A stretch of DNA of 64,000 nucleotides, from NCBI RefSeq assembly GCF_020171725.1, contig NZ_JAIVAJ010000001.1:62001-126000 (forward strand), in the 5' to 3' direction. The notes under the pieces were generated by a model. It worked only from the letters and a program-made list of their open reading frames with translations. It did not search any database and had not been told where the DNA came from. Numbering within the stretch: the stretch's first letter is position 1; every line of letters begins with the position of its first letter. The translations under genes and the position numbers were made by a program. Origin of the DNA: Halobacillus litoralis (GTDB lineage: Bacteria > Bacillota > Bacilli > Bacillales > Halobacillaceae). Below are positions 25,483-36,257 of this stretch, piece after piece.

Positions 25483-25612
25483 CTCCCCTACTCCTTCAGA
25501 AGGGGAACAAAAAAGTAGTTGTTAACGATAACTTGGTTATGTTAACATCTGCTTTCTTTTTTCATTTTACAATTATTTATTCAGAGCACTCTATTTGCAC
25601 GAGTATCTTATA

Positions 25613-25661
25613 AAACGAGAAGAAACCCACAGCTTTGGGAGCTGTGGGTTTCTTCTCGTTT
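25613..25661. terminator. 22-base perfect hairpin shared by XRE gene and mutL
   Basis: A perfect 22-base stem with a five-base TTGGG loop, rich in AGAAGAAACCC/GGGTTTCTTCT. It runs into the mutL stop codon. Flanking A and T runs let it terminate both converging transcripts. Confidence 0.85.
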
Positions 25662-27513
25662 ACATCACTCGTTTAAACATCTTTTCCATTTCATATTCCG
25701 AAAAGAATACAATAATCGGACGGCCGTGCGGACAAGTAAATGGATCCGTCGATTTCCTCAAATCTTCAAGCAGTCGAAACATGTCAGACTGGTTCAAATA
25801 ATGATTGGCTTTGATCGACCGTTTACAAGACATCATGATCGCCGCTTCTTCACGGAGTTTCAACACATCAATCCGCTCTTCGTTCATAAGCTGTTCGACC
25901 ATTTCATGAATGACTTCTTCTTCAAACCCTTTAGGGAACCATTGCGGATGGCTGCGGATAATGAAGCTGTTCGCTCCGAATGGTTCAAAAAATAACCCGA
26001 CAGCTTCAAGCGTTTCTTTATGCTCTTCGATCTTCAACGCTTCCTGCCTTGAAAAATCAAAAGTTATCGGAACGAGCAGTTCCTGCACTTCGTGATCGAC
26101 TTCAGCCAATTGATCCCTGAAGAATTCATACTTGATCCGCTCCTGGGCAGCATGCTGATCGACGATGTACATCCCTTCTTCATTTTGAGCTAGAATGTAC
26201 GTACCGTGAAGTTGACCGATCGGATACATCGTCGGCACCCTATTTTCCTCCGGTTCCGGAGCAGGCGTTTGGACTTGTTTCGGTTCAGGGGCAGCCTCTG
26301 GTTCGGATGGTTTTGTTTCTTCTATTTGAAAGTCCGCTTGCATTTCTTGGAGCACTTCATCCTGTTGATGCGGAAAGCCAGGATCTGAATGCCGCAGTAA
26401 ATGATCGACTGCTTCTTCCCTCTTCTCATGCGCTTCCTCACGATGAACGGAGTCGAACGCAAACGTTTCTTGAGTCGATTTCGGCTTTTCCTGCTTTTTC
26501 ACAGGCGACTCTACGTTCGGAATAAGCGTTTCTGTGCGGAATACACCCCGAATCGCTCCTTGTACCAGGTCGTAAAGCTCTTTTTCTTTGGAGAACCGGA
26601 CTTCAAGTTTTGATGGGTGGACGTTGACATCCACTAAAATCGGATCCATCTCCACATTTAAGACGACAATCGGACTTTTCCCGATTGGCAGAAGTGTATG
26701 GTATCCTTCCTGGATTGCTTTGTTGAGCGGAATGTTCCGGATATATCGACCGTTTATAATCGTAGCCATATAGTTTCTTGATGCACGATACACTTCAGGT
26801 TTTGCGACATACCCTGTCACCTTGAAGTCGCGTGTTTCCGCTTCGATCGGGACGAGCTTTCTGGCGACGTTCATTCCGTAAATCTTCGCCACAACCTGTC
26901 TCAAATCTCCTCTGCCGTTCGTTTGAAAAATTTGTTTCTCATTATGGGTTAAGGTGAATTTCACCTCCGGGTGTGCCATGGCCATCCGGTTCATCACATC
27001 AGTAATATGACCAAGCTCTGTATGAATGGTTTTCATATATTTGAGACGTGCTGGAGTGTTAAAAAACAACTCGTCCACGATGATGTCGGTTCCTTGGCGG
27101 GCATCACTTTTCCCCTTTTCCAAGACCTTGCCGCCTTCAAGTTCGATCTTCGTACCCGCTACTTCTCCTGTTGAAGTCTGCATGCTCAACCGGCTTACGG
27201 CAGCGATACTGGCAAGCGCCTCTCCACGGAACCCAAGGGTACGAACATGAAACAGGTCATTCTCATTCTGAATTTTACTCGTAGCATGGCGAAAGAAAGC
27301 ACGTTCACAGTCTTCTTCTTCCATACCGGATCCGTCATCTGTTATCCGTATTCTTTGAAGACCTGCTTCCATGAGTTCGACAGATACCCAGGAAGCCCCG
27401 GCATCGATACTATTTTCGACTAATTCTTTGACGACAGAGGCGGGGCGCTCGACCACTTCTCCGGCAGCGATTTTGTTGGATAGGTGGTCGGGCATTAAAT
27501 GAATCCGGGCCAT
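25660..27513 (-). CDS. mutL: DNA mismatch repair protein MutL
   Basis: 617 residues. The N-terminal GHKL ATPase has [32 protein letters not shown] and [14 protein letters not shown]; a long acidic Glu/Pro linker (about residues 335-430) follows. The C-terminal endonuclease domain has [12 protein letters not shown], the metal-binding motif; [11 protein letters not shown] and CPHGRP (about residue 593) complete the zinc site. It therefore nicks DNA itself, as in bacteria without MutH. It starts 15 bases after mutS ends. Confidence 0.97.
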   Translation of the reverse strand: MARIHLMPDHLSNKIAAGEVVERPASVVKELVENSIDAGASWVSVELMEAGLQRIRITDDGSGMEEEDCERAFFRHATSKIQNENDLFHVRTLGFRGEALASIAAVSRLSMQTSTGEVAGTKIELEGGKVLEKGKSDARQGTDIIVDELFFNTPARLKYMKTIHTELGHITDVMNRMAMAHPEVKFTLTHNEKQIFQTNGRGDLRQVVAKIYGMNVARKLVPIEAETRDFKVTGYVAKPEVYRASRNYMATIINGRYIRNIPLNKAIQEGYHTLLPIGKSPIVVLNVEMDPILVDVNVHPSKLEVRFSKEKELYDLVQGAIRGVFRTETLIPNVESPVKKQEKPKSTQETFAFDSVHREEAHEKREEAVDHLLRHSDPGFPHQQDEVLQEMQADFQIEETKPSEPEAAPEPKQVQTPAPEPEENRVPTMYPIGQLHGTYILAQNEEGMYIVDQHAAQERIKYEFFRDQLAEVDHEVQELLVPITFDFSRQEALKIEEHKETLEAVGLFFEPFGANSFIIRSHPQWFPKGFEEEVIHEMVEQLMNEERIDVLKLREEAAIMMSCKRSIKANHYLNQSDMFRLLEDLRKSTDPFTCPHGRPIIVFFSEYEMEKMFKRVM

Positions 27514-27528
27514 CTCTACCGTCCTCCT

Positions 27529-30105
27529 TTATGATTTAATCCGTTTTTGCAATTGGTAAAGTTCGTTCATTGCATCCATCGGCGTCATTTCCAATAGATT
27601 CAAGTTTCCTAGATAACGTTCAACCGAGGATGACGTTTGATCTGATTTCGTTTCCGGCTTCGGCTCTTCAACGAAAAGGCTCAGCTGTTCTTCCGGCTCG
27701 TCTCTTTTTGTAACAGCTTGTTCTTTAGCCGAACCCTCCAACTGTTCGAGTAATTGATTTGCACGATCAATCAAAGGTTTTGGTAAGTTGGCGAGCTTTG
27801 CGACGTGAATACCGTAGCTTTCATCGGCTGGTCCGTCTTTGATTTGGTGGAGGAAGACGACGTGTCCCTCATATTCCTCAGCACGTACGTGAACATTCTT
27901 CAACTTTTCGAGCTGTTCTTCAAGAGCCGTCAGCTCATGATAGTGGGTTGAAAATAACGTTTTGGCCCCGATTTGTTCATGGATATGTTCGACAATAGCT
28001 TGTGCAAGCGCCATTCCATCGTACGTACTTGTTCCCCTGCCTATTTCATCAAGTAAAATCATACTGTTTTCGGTTGCATTCGTCAGCGCATGATTGGCTT
28101 CGAGCATTTCGACCATAAAGGTACTCTGGCCGGAGACAAGGTCATCCGCGGCCCCGATTCGAGTGAAGATCTGGTCAAAAATCGGCATCGAAGCAGACGC
28201 GGCTGGAACGAATGAACCCATTTGACCGAGAATCGCCGTAAGCGCAAGCTGGCGCATGTACGTACTCTTACCTGACATGTTCGGTCCTGTGATGAGGAGG
28301 ATGTCCGTTTCTTCATCCATATAAATATCGTTCGGTACAAACGTTTCGCCTTTCATCACCTGTTCCACAACAGGGTGGCGGCCTTCTTTAATGTCGACCG
28401 TACGGTTGTTCGTGTAAGTCGGACGGGCATAGTTGTTTTTATCTGCGATTTCAGCGAATCCCTGCAGACAGTCAATACGACTGATCTGTTCAGCTAAGTG
28501 CTGCAATCTATCAACGTATTCCTTCACTTGTTCACGAACCTTCAGGAACAGTTCATATTCAAGTTCAACGCTTTTCTCCTGCGCTTCAAGAATCATCGTT
28601 TCTTTTTCCTTCAGTTCAGGTGTGATAAACCGTTCAGCATTCGTAAGGGTCTGCTTTCTTTCGTACAACCCTTCAGGAAGATGACGGAGATTGGCTTTCG
28701 TCACCTCGATATAGTAACCGAACACTCGGTTATAACCAATTTTCAACGACTTAATTCCGGTGGATGCCCGTTCTTTCTGTTCCAATTCTGCAATCCACTG
28801 CTTGCCGTTCTTGGACGCGTATCGATAATCGTCAAGCTGCTGGTTAAATCCATCCTGAATTAAGCCACCTTCTTTAATGGTCACGGGGGGATCATCAGCA
28901 ATACTCTCTTCGAGCAGCACCTTCAACAATTCTAGCGGATCAATGGTACGGTACAATTCTTTGATCGAATCATGATCGAACTGCTTTAACGTATCTAAGA
29001 TACCCGGTACGTTCTGCAGGGAATTCCGCAGCTGAATGAGGTCGCGGGCATTGACGTTGCCGTAGGCTACACGCCCTGCCAGGCGCTCGAGGTCATATAC
29101 CGACTGCAGCTGTTCTCTTAACATTTCCCGCTCAAAAAATTGATCAAGGAATCCTTCCACCTGATTGTGGCGCGTTTCAATAGCAGGCGCAGATAATAGC
29201 GGACGCTCCATCCACTGCTTGAGAAGTCGTGCTCCCATAGCGGTGATCGTTTCATCGACGTGGGAAAGGAGACTTCCGGCTTTGCCTTTTTTCAGCATCG
29301 TCTCGAGAAGTTCTAAATTACGCTTCGAGTACATATCAAGCGTCATGAATTCCTTCAACTCGATGACTTTCACTGGCTGAAGGTGATCAAGGGATCGCTT
29401 TTGTGTGTGCTGAATGTATTGAAGCAGGCGGCCGAACCCTTCAATACATTTATCCTGATACACACCTTCAATTAGATGAAGGAATGGTTCTTCAACCGAT
29501 GTCCGATCTTCAAATGACACCGTGAATCCGAGTTGGTCTCTTAAGACCGACTGGTGATCTTCAGGAAAGTCCTGAGCAACCACAACTTCCCTCACCGGCC
29601 GGCTGTACAGTTCACTCATCGCCGCTTCAAACCCTCCGGTTATCAGGGCTACACTCGTTTCCCCGGTTGTGAGGTCGTTGTAGCTTACGGTATAGGTTCC
29701 ATCTGTGAACTCGCTTAAGGAAGCGATAAAGTTGTTTTCTTTCTCATCAAGCATGCTGCCTTCCATCACCGTACCCGGTGTGATCAGCTGAACGACTTCA
29801 CGCTTCACGACGCCTTTCGTTGCTTTTGGATCTTCGACTTGTTCACAAATCGCAACTTTGTAGCCTTTTTCAACCAGCTGTTTTATGTAGTTTTCAGCTG
29901 AGTGGTAAGGGACGCCGCACATCGGAATCCGTTCTTGTCCGCCACCATCTCTGCTTGTCAGGGTAATCTCAAGTTCTTTAGAGGCGGCCAGGGCATCCTC
30001 AAAGAACATTTCATAAAAATCGCCGAGCCTAAAGAAGAGAAACGCATCCTTTTGGTCGGCTTTAATCTTTAAATATTGCTGCATCATGGGTGTATAGTGT
30101 GCCAT
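27529..30105 (-). CDS. mutS: DNA mismatch recognition protein MutS
   Basis: 858 residues, full length. The mismatch-reading F-Y-E motif is in [15 protein letters not shown]; Walker [20 protein letters not shown] is near residue 605, then [14 protein letters not shown] and Walker [25 protein letters not shown]-terminal helix rich in Glu and Gln is probably the tetramer/beta-clamp region. ATG at 30105 follows GGAGG at seven bases; a TTG one codon earlier is less likely. Confidence 0.97.
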   Translation of the reverse strand: MAHYTPMMQQYLKIKADQKDAFLFFRLGDFYEMFFEDALAASKELEITLTSRDGGGQERIPMCGVPYHSAENYIKQLVEKGYKVAICEQVEDPKATKGVVKREVVQLITPGTVMEGSMLDEKENNFIASLSEFTDGTYTVSYNDLTTGETSVALITGGFEAAMSELYSRPVREVVVAQDFPEDHQSVLRDQLGFTVSFEDRTSVEEPFLHLIEGVYQDKCIEGFGRLLQYIQHTQKRSLDHLQPVKVIELKEFMTLDMYSKRNLELLETMLKKGKAGSLLSHVDETITAMGARLLKQWMERPLLSAPAIETRHNQVEGFLDQFFEREMLREQLQSVYDLERLAGRVAYGNVNARDLIQLRNSLQNVPGILDTLKQFDHDSIKELYRTIDPLELLKVLLEESIADDPPVTIKEGGLIQDGFNQQLDDYRYASKNGKQWIAELEQKERASTGIKSLKIGYNRVFGYYIEVTKANLRHLPEGLYERKQTLTNAERFITPELKEKETMILEAQEKSVELEYELFLKVREQVKEYVDRLQHLAEQISRIDCLQGFAEIADKNNYARPTYTNNRTVDIKEGRHPVVEQVMKGETFVPNDIYMDEETDILLITGPNMSGKSTYMRQLALTAILGQMGSFVPAASASMPIFDQIFTRIGAADDLVSGQSTFMVEMLEANHALTNATENSMILLDEIGRGTSTYDGMALAQAIVEHIHEQIGAKTLFSTHYHELTALEEQLEKLKNVHVRAEEYEGHVVFLHQIKDGPADESYGIHVAKLANLPKPLIDRANQLLEQLEGSAKEQAVTKRDEPEEQLSLFVEEPKPETKSDQTSSSVERYLGNLNLLEMTPMDAMNELYQLQKRIKS

Positions 30106-30304
30106 CAAATTTCCTCCAAAACGTACATAATTCGAGTATGTTCTATTATAGCATACACCCCTCCTCCGCTACTAAGGAAAAACTAGTCAAAGACCCTTTT
30201 CCGGATGGATAAGGTAACGGTCCACGCCGCCATTTTCTACCGAGCATAAAATAGGAAAACAACGCTTGCGCATCGGACATCTTCTCAATCTTTTCAAAAA
30301 AAGA

Positions 30305-30328
30305 AACCCCGCCCGAGGGAGCGAGGTT
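30305..30328 (-). terminator. Terminator after cotE
   Basis: AACCCCGC pairs with GCGAGGTT (one wobble on the RNA); on the minus strand TTTCTTTTTTTG follows. Confidence 0.72.
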
Positions 30329-30902
30329 AAGATTCGTGACTTTCATGGTCATGACTGGATGATGGCAAAAAGTCCGTTTCGATTGCAGAGAAATCATCAG
30401 AAGAAAGGTCGTATTCATAGTCGTGGTCATGGTCGCAGCCATGGGGATCGACTTTCACACAAAGTTTTGTTTCGCCAATCACATCAACAACAAATTCTCT
30501 TTCTACTTCGACGACGATTTTTTGGCCGTTTCCTGAGATGTTCGCTTCTAGACAGTTCGGCTGCTGGACGACCTTGGCAATGACTTCCACGTCGTCGTGT
30601 ACACAGTTTTCATCTTTGACAGCTAACTTCACATGGTCACAGTAATTCACACGCTCGGTGACAACTTCTGTTTTCGTATTGTCATTGTAAGAGTACCATA
30701 CGTTGACGTCGTAACTGCCCGACACCTCGACATGCTCCCCTTTTTTCTTGGCATTGTAAATGTGGTTGATGACCCAACACCCAAGGATGCTTGTCGGACG
30801 GTGCGAAGGGCTGATCGTGTGCGTCGATTCCGTAAACTTTTTACCTTTTCCGATTACAGCTTTTGTAATAATTTCCCTGTAATCACGTTCGAAAAATGAC
30901 AT
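30327..30902 (-). CDS. cotE: Outer spore coat morphogenetic protein CotE
   Basis: 191 residues. The start [25 protein letters not shown] and [16 protein letters not shown] are hallmark CotE sequences, and the acidic, Asp-rich C-terminus ([21 protein letters not shown]) is also typical. CotE localises around the forespore in the mother cell and is needed to build the outer coat. RBS GGAGG precedes the ATG. A sigma-K-like promoter lies at 30932-30959. Position between ricA and mutS is as in B. subtilis. Confidence 0.96.
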   Translation of the reverse strand: MSFFERDYREIITKAVIGKGKKFTESTHTISPSHRPTSILGCWVINHIYNAKKKGEHVEVSGSYDVNVWYSYNDNTKTEVVTERVNYCDHVKLAVKDENCVHDDVEVIAKVVQQPNCLEANISGNGQKIVVEVEREFVVDVIGETKLCVKVDPHGCDHDHDYEYDLSSDDFSAIETDFLPSSSHDHESHES

Positions 30903-30931
30903 AGGGTTTCACTCCTCCTTATTCTACCACC

Positions 30932-30959
30932 CATCCTATGCAGGGGTTGGGCGAAAGGT
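30932..30959 (-). promoter_or_regulatory. Sigma-K-like promoter of cotE
   Basis: On the minus strand AC-N17-CATAGGATG fits the sigma-K pattern AC-N16/17-CATANNNTA except for the last base. Its start of transcription would be about 25 bases before the cotE ATG. cotE has sigma-E and sigma-K promoters in B. subtilis. Confidence 0.5.
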
Positions 30960-31030
30960 GACTGATAAACTTGACCTAAGGACGTGTTTAATTCATTCTA
31001 TGCAGCAGCCTATAAAATTGTACGAAAAAA

Positions 31031-31060
31031 ATCCTCCAAAGGAATAATCCCTTGGAGGAT
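31031..31060 (-). terminator. Terminator after ricA
   Basis: ATCCTCCAA pairs with TTGGAGGAT around a twelve-base loop; TTTTTTTCG follows on the minus strand. Confidence 0.85.
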
Positions 31061-31069
31061 GTTGTCTTT

Positions 31070-31495
31070 TTAGTGACTGCAGCTATCGGTCTTGCTCTTC
31101 GATCCCGTCTCTCCTTGAAGGACGTCGCCGCCTGTTGAGCGGATCACTTCATTCGTCACCTCACGGGAAATCGTGTTGGTGACCATTTGAAGAATGTCAT
31201 TGATGACCGTTTGTGTTTCTTTGAATTCCGCAACAACTGGGATTTCATCCAACTCTTCCTGAAGTCGATCAATTTCACCTTCGATTTTTTTCAATGCTTC
31301 CTGCTTGCCGTAAGCTTGGAAGTTTACGGCTTGTTTCTGCAGCGCTTTGATTTTCTTAATGTGACCTTGAACTTTCATATTATCATTCAGCTTCGCTTCC
31401 AGCTGTTTGAAACGATCGATTTCCTCGATGTCTGCAAGCATTTTCCCTAGTTTGTGCGCCTCATCGACGACTTCTTTTCTTGAATATTGTGCCAT
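31070..31495 (-). CDS. ricA: RicA (YmcA), YlbF-family RNA-processing regulator
   Basis: 141 residues of helical YlbF/YmcA fold: RKEVVDEAHKLGKMLADIEEIDRFKQLEAKLNDN through AVNFQAYGKQEALKKIEGEIDRLQEEL. RicA with RicF and RicT (YaaT) forms a complex that works with RNase Y in mRNA maturation and promotes competence, biofilm and sporulation in B. subtilis. One Cys lies near the C-terminus (SCSH), possibly part of the complex's Fe-S site. ATG at 31495 has GAGGTG eight bases upstream; the ATG two codons earlier is too close to it. It directly follows miaB and rny lies 6 kb away. Confidence 0.92.
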   Translation of the reverse strand: MAQYSRKEVVDEAHKLGKMLADIEEIDRFKQLEAKLNDNMKVQGHIKKIKALQKQAVNFQAYGKQEALKKIEGEIDRLQEELDEIPVVAEFKETQTVINDILQMVTNTISREVTNEVIRSTGGDVLQGETGSKSKTDSCSH

Positions 31496-31500
31496 TGTCA

Positions 31501-33054
31501 TTACACCTCTACTTTTTCTTCTATAAGTTCTCCGTCAAGAGACCATGTTTTAGCTTTCGTAATTCGTACAGGAACGACCTTGCCGATTACCGCATCCGGC
31601 GCACGGAAGTTCACGAGCTTATTTCGTTTCGTATAACCCGCCAGAACATCTGGGTTGTTTTTACTTTCCCCGTGGACAAGAACATCGACGATTTCCCCTT
31701 CGTATCGACTCATCGCTTCAGCAGACTGCTGATTAACGATTTTGTTTAAACGATGAAGACGATCTTTCTTTTCTTTCTGTGACACGTTGTCTTTCATCTT
31801 AGCGGCAGGCGTATTATCTCTTGGTGAATAGATGAACGTATAGGCCGCTTCGAAGCCAACCTCTTCGACAAGGGAGATCGTATCCTTGAACTGTTCTTCT
31901 GTCTCGTTCGGAAAGCCGACGATGATATCCGTCGTAAGGGTGGCGTCAGGCATCGCATTGCGAATTTTCCTGACAAGCTCTAAGTATTCCTCACGGGAAT
32001 ATTTACGTCCCATGATTTTCAAGATGTCCGTGTTACCAGACTGAACAGGAAGGTGAATGTGGTCGAGCATATTCCCACCCTTGGCAAGCACTTCGATCAG
32101 GCGGTCATCAAAATCACGCGGGTGCGATGTCGTAAAACGCACCCGGGGAATGTCGATACTTCTCAACTCATCCATTAAATCCCCAAGACCATATTCAAGA
32201 TCCAAGTCTTTGCCATAAGCGTTCACATTCTGCCCGAGCAGCGTGACCTCTTTATATCCTTGCGCAGCAAGCTGACGTACTTCCTGGATAATGTCTTTCG
32301 GCATCCGGCTGCGCTCTTTCCCTCTCGTGTAGGGGACGATGCAGTACGTACAGAACTTGTCGCACCCATACATGATGTTTACCCAAGCTTTAATGCTTCC
32401 TTTTCGGGACCGTGGAAGGTTCTCTATGATGTCTCCCTCTTTCGACCAGACGTCAACGACCATTTCCTTGCCGAACATCGCTTCCTTCATCAATTGTGGC
32501 AGGCGGTGAATGTTATGTGTTCCGAAAATCAAGTCGATAAAAGGGTGTTTCTTAAGTATGCGATTGACGACCGATTCTTCCTGTGACATACAACCACAGA
32601 TCCCAAGAATAAGGTCAGGATTCTCGACCTTTAATGATTTCAAGTGGCCGATCTCACCGAACACCCTGTTTTCCGCGTTTTCGCGTATAGCGCATGTATT
32701 CAATAGGATAACATCCGCTTCTTTTTGATTGGAAGTGGATGCATAGCCCATTTCTTCAAATATACCTGCCATCACTTCTGTATCATGTTCGTTCATTTGA
32801 CATCCATACGTTCGAATCATGTACTTTTTTCCATGTCCAGCCATATTCATATCGTTTGGAATTGAAAAGTCATAATGGACTTCTGTGTCTTTATTCTTTC
32901 TCCGCTGCGCATCACGCATGTTCGGAGGCTGATACGTCGTTTGGAAATACTGCAAGAAATCTTCACTGGTTTTTTGTTTGATCCGGTCCAAGTTTTCTTG
33001 ATCAGAACGCTTCTCCCGAAACTGCGACATTTCTTTACGCTGCTCTTCGTTCAT
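31501..33054 (-). CDS. miaB: tRNA-2-methylthio-N6-dimethylallyladenosine synthase MiaB
   Basis: 517 residues. N-terminal UPF0004 domain with Cys residues for an auxiliary cluster ([43 protein letters not shown]), radical-SAM domain with [21 protein letters not shown], and C-terminal TRAM domain ([17 protein letters not shown]). It adds the methylthio group to i6A37 made by MiaA. It is cotranscribed with ricA: the genes almost touch. Confidence 0.97.
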   Translation of the reverse strand: MNEEQRKEMSQFREKRSDQENLDRIKQKTSEDFLQYFQTTYQPPNMRDAQRRKNKDTEVHYDFSIPNDMNMAGHGKKYMIRTYGCQMNEHDTEVMAGIFEEMGYASTSNQKEADVILLNTCAIRENAENRVFGEIGHLKSLKVENPDLILGICGCMSQEESVVNRILKKHPFIDLIFGTHNIHRLPQLMKEAMFGKEMVVDVWSKEGDIIENLPRSRKGSIKAWVNIMYGCDKFCTYCIVPYTRGKERSRMPKDIIQEVRQLAAQGYKEVTLLGQNVNAYGKDLDLEYGLGDLMDELRSIDIPRVRFTTSHPRDFDDRLIEVLAKGGNMLDHIHLPVQSGNTDILKIMGRKYSREEYLELVRKIRNAMPDATLTTDIIVGFPNETEEQFKDTISLVEEVGFEAAYTFIYSPRDNTPAAKMKDNVSQKEKKDRLHRLNKIVNQQSAEAMSRYEGEIVDVLVHGESKNNPDVLAGYTKRNKLVNFRAPDAVIGKVVPVRITKAKTWSLDGELIEEKVEV

Positions 33055-33093
33055 AGAGATCTCCTTCCTGAGGACGTGCCTTCTAACTGTATA

Positions 33094-33122
33094 ATTATAT
33101 CAAGTTTTATACTGAATTTTAA
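33094..33122 (-). promoter_or_regulatory. Candidate miaB-ricA promoter
   Basis: On the minus strand TTAAAA (-35) and a perfect TATAAT (-10) are 17 bases apart, about 40 bases before the miaB ATG. Confidence 0.5.
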
Positions 33123-33207
33123 GTCATTCCTAACCATTTAACAAAAAAATCAGATGGAACCCCCATCCATGTAAGCGATTCAGCGTTTTATCATGTCTAT
33201 ATGTAAA

Positions 33208-33248
33208 AACCCGGACGACGCATTGTTTTCACAATGGCGGTCCGGGTT
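33208..33248 (-). terminator. Terminator after kbl
   Basis: AACCCGGAC pairs with GTCCGGGTT, with CATTG/CAATG pairing further in; TTTTTAC follows on the minus strand. Confidence 0.88.
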
Positions 33249-33289
33249 CTCAAAGGAGTAAAACAAAGGACATACGTCCATCCTTACTT

Positions 33290-34468
33290 TTACTTGATGA
33301 TTCCTAGTTTTTTACCGGCTCTTCCGAAGGCATCTAACGCTTCCTGAAGCTCTTCCTTCGAATGTTCAGCCGTCACAATCGTACGAACTCGTCCCATTCC
33401 TCTTTGAACAGTCGGGAAGACAATCCCTTGAGCAAAAACGCCTTCCTCGAATAACTGATCCGAAAGTTTATGGGTTAGAGCGTCGTCACCTACCATGACA
33501 GGAGTGACAGGCGTCTCGCTGATCCCGGTATCAAAACCGAGATCCTCAAGCCCCTTCTTGAAGAATTTCGTGTTGTCCCACAGTTTTTCAATCAGTTCAG
33601 GCTCTTCAAGCAGAACGTCGATCGCCGCATCGTTCGCTGCTGTAACCGCAGGTGGGTGAGACGTACTGAACAGGAACGGACGACCCTTGTGGATCAAATA
33701 ATCTTTCAGTGTCTGGGTACTTGCTACATATCCGCCTAACACACCGATGGCTTTACTCAATGTTCCGACTTGAATGTGGACACGGCCATCCAGGTTAAAG
33801 TGGTTGACAGTTCCTCGACCATTATCACCAAGGACGCCACTGGCGTGTGCGTCATCCACCATGACAAGCGCATCATACTTCTCAGCCAGTTCCACGATTT
33901 CAGGAAGTGGTGCGATGTTTCCGTCCATCGAGAAGACACCATCGGTTACGATCAAGCGTGTACGGAAGTCTCCACTTTCTTTCAAAGCCTCTTCCAATGA
34001 CTCCATATCCACGTGCTTGTAAATTTTACGTCCTGCTTTCGTCAGACGGATTCCATCAATAATGGAAGCGTGATTCAATTCGTCCGAGATAACCACATCT
34101 TCTTTTCCTAGAATAGAAGAAAGGACACCCTGATTTGTTGTAAACCCTGACTGAAAAACAAGGGCCGCTTCTGTATGCTTGAACTTAGCAAGCTTCTCCT
34201 CAAAATCTTCGTGCATCTGCAGAGTTCCGGCAATCGTACGGACTGAACCTGTCCCTACTCCATACTTCTCATTCGCTTCCTCTGCTGCTTTTACCATTCT
34301 TGGATGAGACGTAAGACCAAGGTAATTGTTTGAGGAAAGCTGAATAACTTCCTTCCCTTTAATCGTCACTTTAGAGCCTTGTGCGGACTCAAGAGGAATT
34401 AATTCTCTAAACGTTCCTTGATCTTTCATTTCGTCAAGCTGCTCTTGTAAGTATTCAAAACCTTTCAT
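33290..34468 (-). CDS. kbl: Glycine C-acetyltransferase (2-amino-3-ketobutyrate CoA ligase)
   Basis: 392 residues of the alpha-oxoamine synthase family. It cleaves 2-amino-3-oxobutyrate with CoA to glycine and acetyl-CoA, the second step of threonine breakdown. [47 protein letters not shown] (PLP Asp/His) and the PLP Lys in [15 protein letters not shown] are present. Paralogues include KBL-like BioF, but the adjacent tdh settles the identity. ATG at 34468 follows GGAGGAG. Confidence 0.95.
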   Translation of the reverse strand: MKGFEYLQEQLDEMKDQGTFRELIPLESAQGSKVTIKGKEVIQLSSNNYLGLTSHPRMVKAAEEANEKYGVGTGSVRTIAGTLQMHEDFEEKLAKFKHTEAALVFQSGFTTNQGVLSSILGKEDVVISDELNHASIIDGIRLTKAGRKIYKHVDMESLEEALKESGDFRTRLIVTDGVFSMDGNIAPLPEIVELAEKYDALVMVDDAHASGVLGDNGRGTVNHFNLDGRVHIQVGTLSKAIGVLGGYVASTQTLKDYLIHKGRPFLFSTSHPPAVTAANDAAIDVLLEEPELIEKLWDNTKFFKKGLEDLGFDTGISETPVTPVMVGDDALTHKLSDQLFEEGVFAQGIVFPTVQRGMGRVRTIVTAEHSKEELQEALDAFGRAGKKLGIIK

Positions 34469-34486
34469 CAAAAATCTCCTCCTTAA

Positions 34487-35527
34487 TTATGGATGCAGTA
34501 CGACTTTACCGCATTTTCCTTCATTCATTAGTTCGAAACCTTTTTCAAACTCTTCCAATTTCAAGTGGTGGGTGATCATCGGCTTCACATCAACCTGTTT
34601 CGATTGAAGAAGTCGTGATACCTGCTGCCATGTTTCATACATTTTTCTTCCGGTTATGCCTTGGACTTCTACACCTTTGAAGACGATATCGTTCGTCACA
34701 TCAAGACTCACACGTTTTGTCGGAAGGCTCAAAATGGAAACGCGCCCTCCGTTTGTAATCATCTTAAACCCTTGGTCCATGGCTACAGGGTGGCCACTCA
34801 TTTCACACACGACGTCTACTCCGTGACCATCTGTTAAAGATTTCGCTACCTCAACCGGATCTTCCTGCCCGGAGTGGACCGTTGTTGTTGCTCCCATCTG
34901 TTCAGCCAGCTTAAGTCTGTAATCATTCAGGTCGAAAGCAAGAACTTGCGAGGCACCAGCAGCCTTGGCCACACCGACCGCCATCAAACCAATCGGACCG
35001 CATCCTATGATCGCAACGGACTTACCCGCCACATCCCCGTTCAGGACTGTATGGACGGCATTGCCCATTGGTTCTTGAATCGAGGCAATATCCGTCGGCA
35101 TGTCGTCTGGATTTCTCCAAAGGTTCGATGCCGGTAGGGCCACATACTCTGCAAAACATCCTTGCGTATCGACACCAATGATTTGGGTGTTTTCACAAAT
35201 ATGGAATTTCCCTGTTAAGCATTGCGGGCAATGTCCGCACACAATATGCGTTTCAGCGCTTACATAATCCCCGACTTCATAAGTATGGACTTTTTCACCG
35301 ATTTCTACGATTTCACCGGAAAACTCATGCCCGAAAACATACGGCGGTTTCACTCTACTTTCTGACCATTCGTCCCAGTTATAAATATGAACATCCGTAC
35401 CACAAATGGATGTGGCCTTCACTTTGATTAATACTTCATCCTCACGAATCGTCGGAATTTCAACTTGTTGAAGTTCTGCTCCCTGACCGCGATGATGCTT
35501 CACGATAGCTTTCATTGTTCCATTCAC
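34487..35527 (-). CDS. tdh: L-threonine 3-dehydrogenase
   Basis: About 346 residues, zinc-dependent MDR family. It oxidises threonine to 2-amino-3-oxobutyrate with NAD+, the substrate of Kbl. Catalytic zinc ligands are in SICGTDVHIYNWDEW and GHEFSGEIVEIGE; structural zinc Cys in HIVCGHCPQCLTGKFHICEN; Rossmann motif IIGCGPIGLMAVGVAKAAGA. GTG at 35527 is chosen because GGGAG lies eight bases upstream; ATG at 35515 is a possible alternative. The kbl gene starts 18 bases after its end, so they form one operon. Confidence 0.96.
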   Translation of the reverse strand: MNGTMKAIVKHHRGQGAELQQVEIPTIREDEVLIKVKATSICGTDVHIYNWDEWSESRVKPPYVFGHEFSGEIVEIGEKVHTYEVGDYVSAETHIVCGHCPQCLTGKFHICENTQIIGVDTQGCFAEYVALPASNLWRNPDDMPTDIASIQEPMGNAVHTVLNGDVAGKSVAIIGCGPIGLMAVGVAKAAGASQVLAFDLNDYRLKLAEQMGATTTVHSGQEDPVEVAKSLTDGHGVDVVCEMSGHPVAMDQGFKMITNGGRVSILSLPTKRVSLDVTNDIVFKGVEVQGITGRKMYETWQQVSRLLQSKQVDVKPMITHHLKLEEFEKGFELMNEGKCGKVVLHP

Positions 35528-35880
35528 AGTGAACACTCCCACTCTGTCATATAGGGTTTTATTCCCTTTCTATCACCATTCTATCATGCTATGGAAAAAT
35601 ATCAACCATGCATGTCCACTGGAAAAACACATCCGACCATTGAAATGCCTAGTCTTCCAAACGTCCATGAACGGAAATGCACCGCGCTCTGAATTTAAGA
35701 ATTCCATGATGATTATCTATGCATCAAAAAAACCGCACCCTAATGGGTACGGTTTTCAAGGCTGAAATACAACCAGCGGTTCTCATACAGCCTTATCATG
35801 CGATTCCACTCCAGCCTGAAAATCAGGCTTTGGAACTTACGGAATTCGCTGGATTGTTCTTGAAGGTAGGTCAGACACGA
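35528..35880. other. Intergenic region between tdh and spoVS
   Basis: About 350 bases. It contains the spoVS terminator (35729-35756) and a second small hairpin at 35811-35833 (AGCCTG/CAGGCT with an AAAAT loop, no T run). No ORF with a ribosome site, and no T-box or other riboswitch signature that I can recognise, although tdh-kbl must be driven from 35530-35725. Confidence 0.5.
35729..35756 (-). terminator. Terminator after spoVS
   Basis: AACCGCACCC pairs with GGGTACGGTT (one mismatch), with seven T residues after it on the minus strand. Confidence 0.85.
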
Positions 35881-36141
35881 TTAACGAGGTTCGACGATCA
35901 GCTTAATGGCTGTCCGTTCTTCCTCATCTATCATAATATCTGTAAAAGCTGGAATACATATTAAATCCATTCCGCTCGGTGCGACAAAGCCTCTAGCAAT
36001 CGCGACCGCTTTGACGGCCTGGTTGAGTGCACCTGCGCCAATGGCTTGAATTTCAGCGGTTCCCCGTTCTCTCACAACATTTGCCAGAGCGCCTGCTACT
36101 GAATTAGGTACGGATTTTGCTGATACTTTTAATACTTCCAT
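35881..36141 (-). CDS. spoVS: Stage V sporulation protein S
   Basis: 86 residues, exactly the B. subtilis length, and one of the most conserved sporulation proteins: MEVLKVSAKSVPNSVAGALA, IGAGALNQAVKAVAIARGFVAPSGMDL and the ending KLIVEPR. It has an Alba-like fold and is made early in sporulation. ATG at 36141 has AAGGAGGAG nine bases upstream; an upstream reading to 36159 is rejected. A near-perfect sigma-H promoter lies at 36187-36214, in keeping with known control. Confidence 0.97.
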   Translation of the reverse strand: MEVLKVSAKSVPNSVAGALANVVRERGTAEIQAIGAGALNQAVKAVAIARGFVAPSGMDLICIPAFTDIMIDEEERTAIKLIVEPR

Positions 36142-36186
36142 TACTAGCTCCTCCTTCAATCACTATAGTTGTTCCATCACTACTAT

Positions 36187-36214
36187 ATTCCCTGGAGATG
36201 TAGATTATTCCTTA
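36187..36214 (-). promoter_or_regulatory. Sigma-H promoter of spoVS
   Basis: On the minus strand TAAGGAATA (-35) and AGGGAAT (-10) are 12 bases apart. The consensus is RNAGGAWWW-N12-RNNGAAT; only the first purine is missed. Start of transcription falls about 40 bases before the ATG. Confidence 0.72.
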
Positions 36215-36257
36215 CCTAATAACCATTATGAGGCAATTTTTCGAAAAATTCAAATAA

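Noticed and set aside
25483-25612. CCCCT/AGGGG pairing just after the XRE gene as a terminator
   Set aside because: The stem is five bases with no T run; the 22-base hairpin at 25613 is the better terminator.
35719-35964. 81-codon plus-strand ORF overlapping the spoVS terminator and gene end
   Set aside because: No ribosome site, begins inside a terminator and runs antisense into conserved spoVS.
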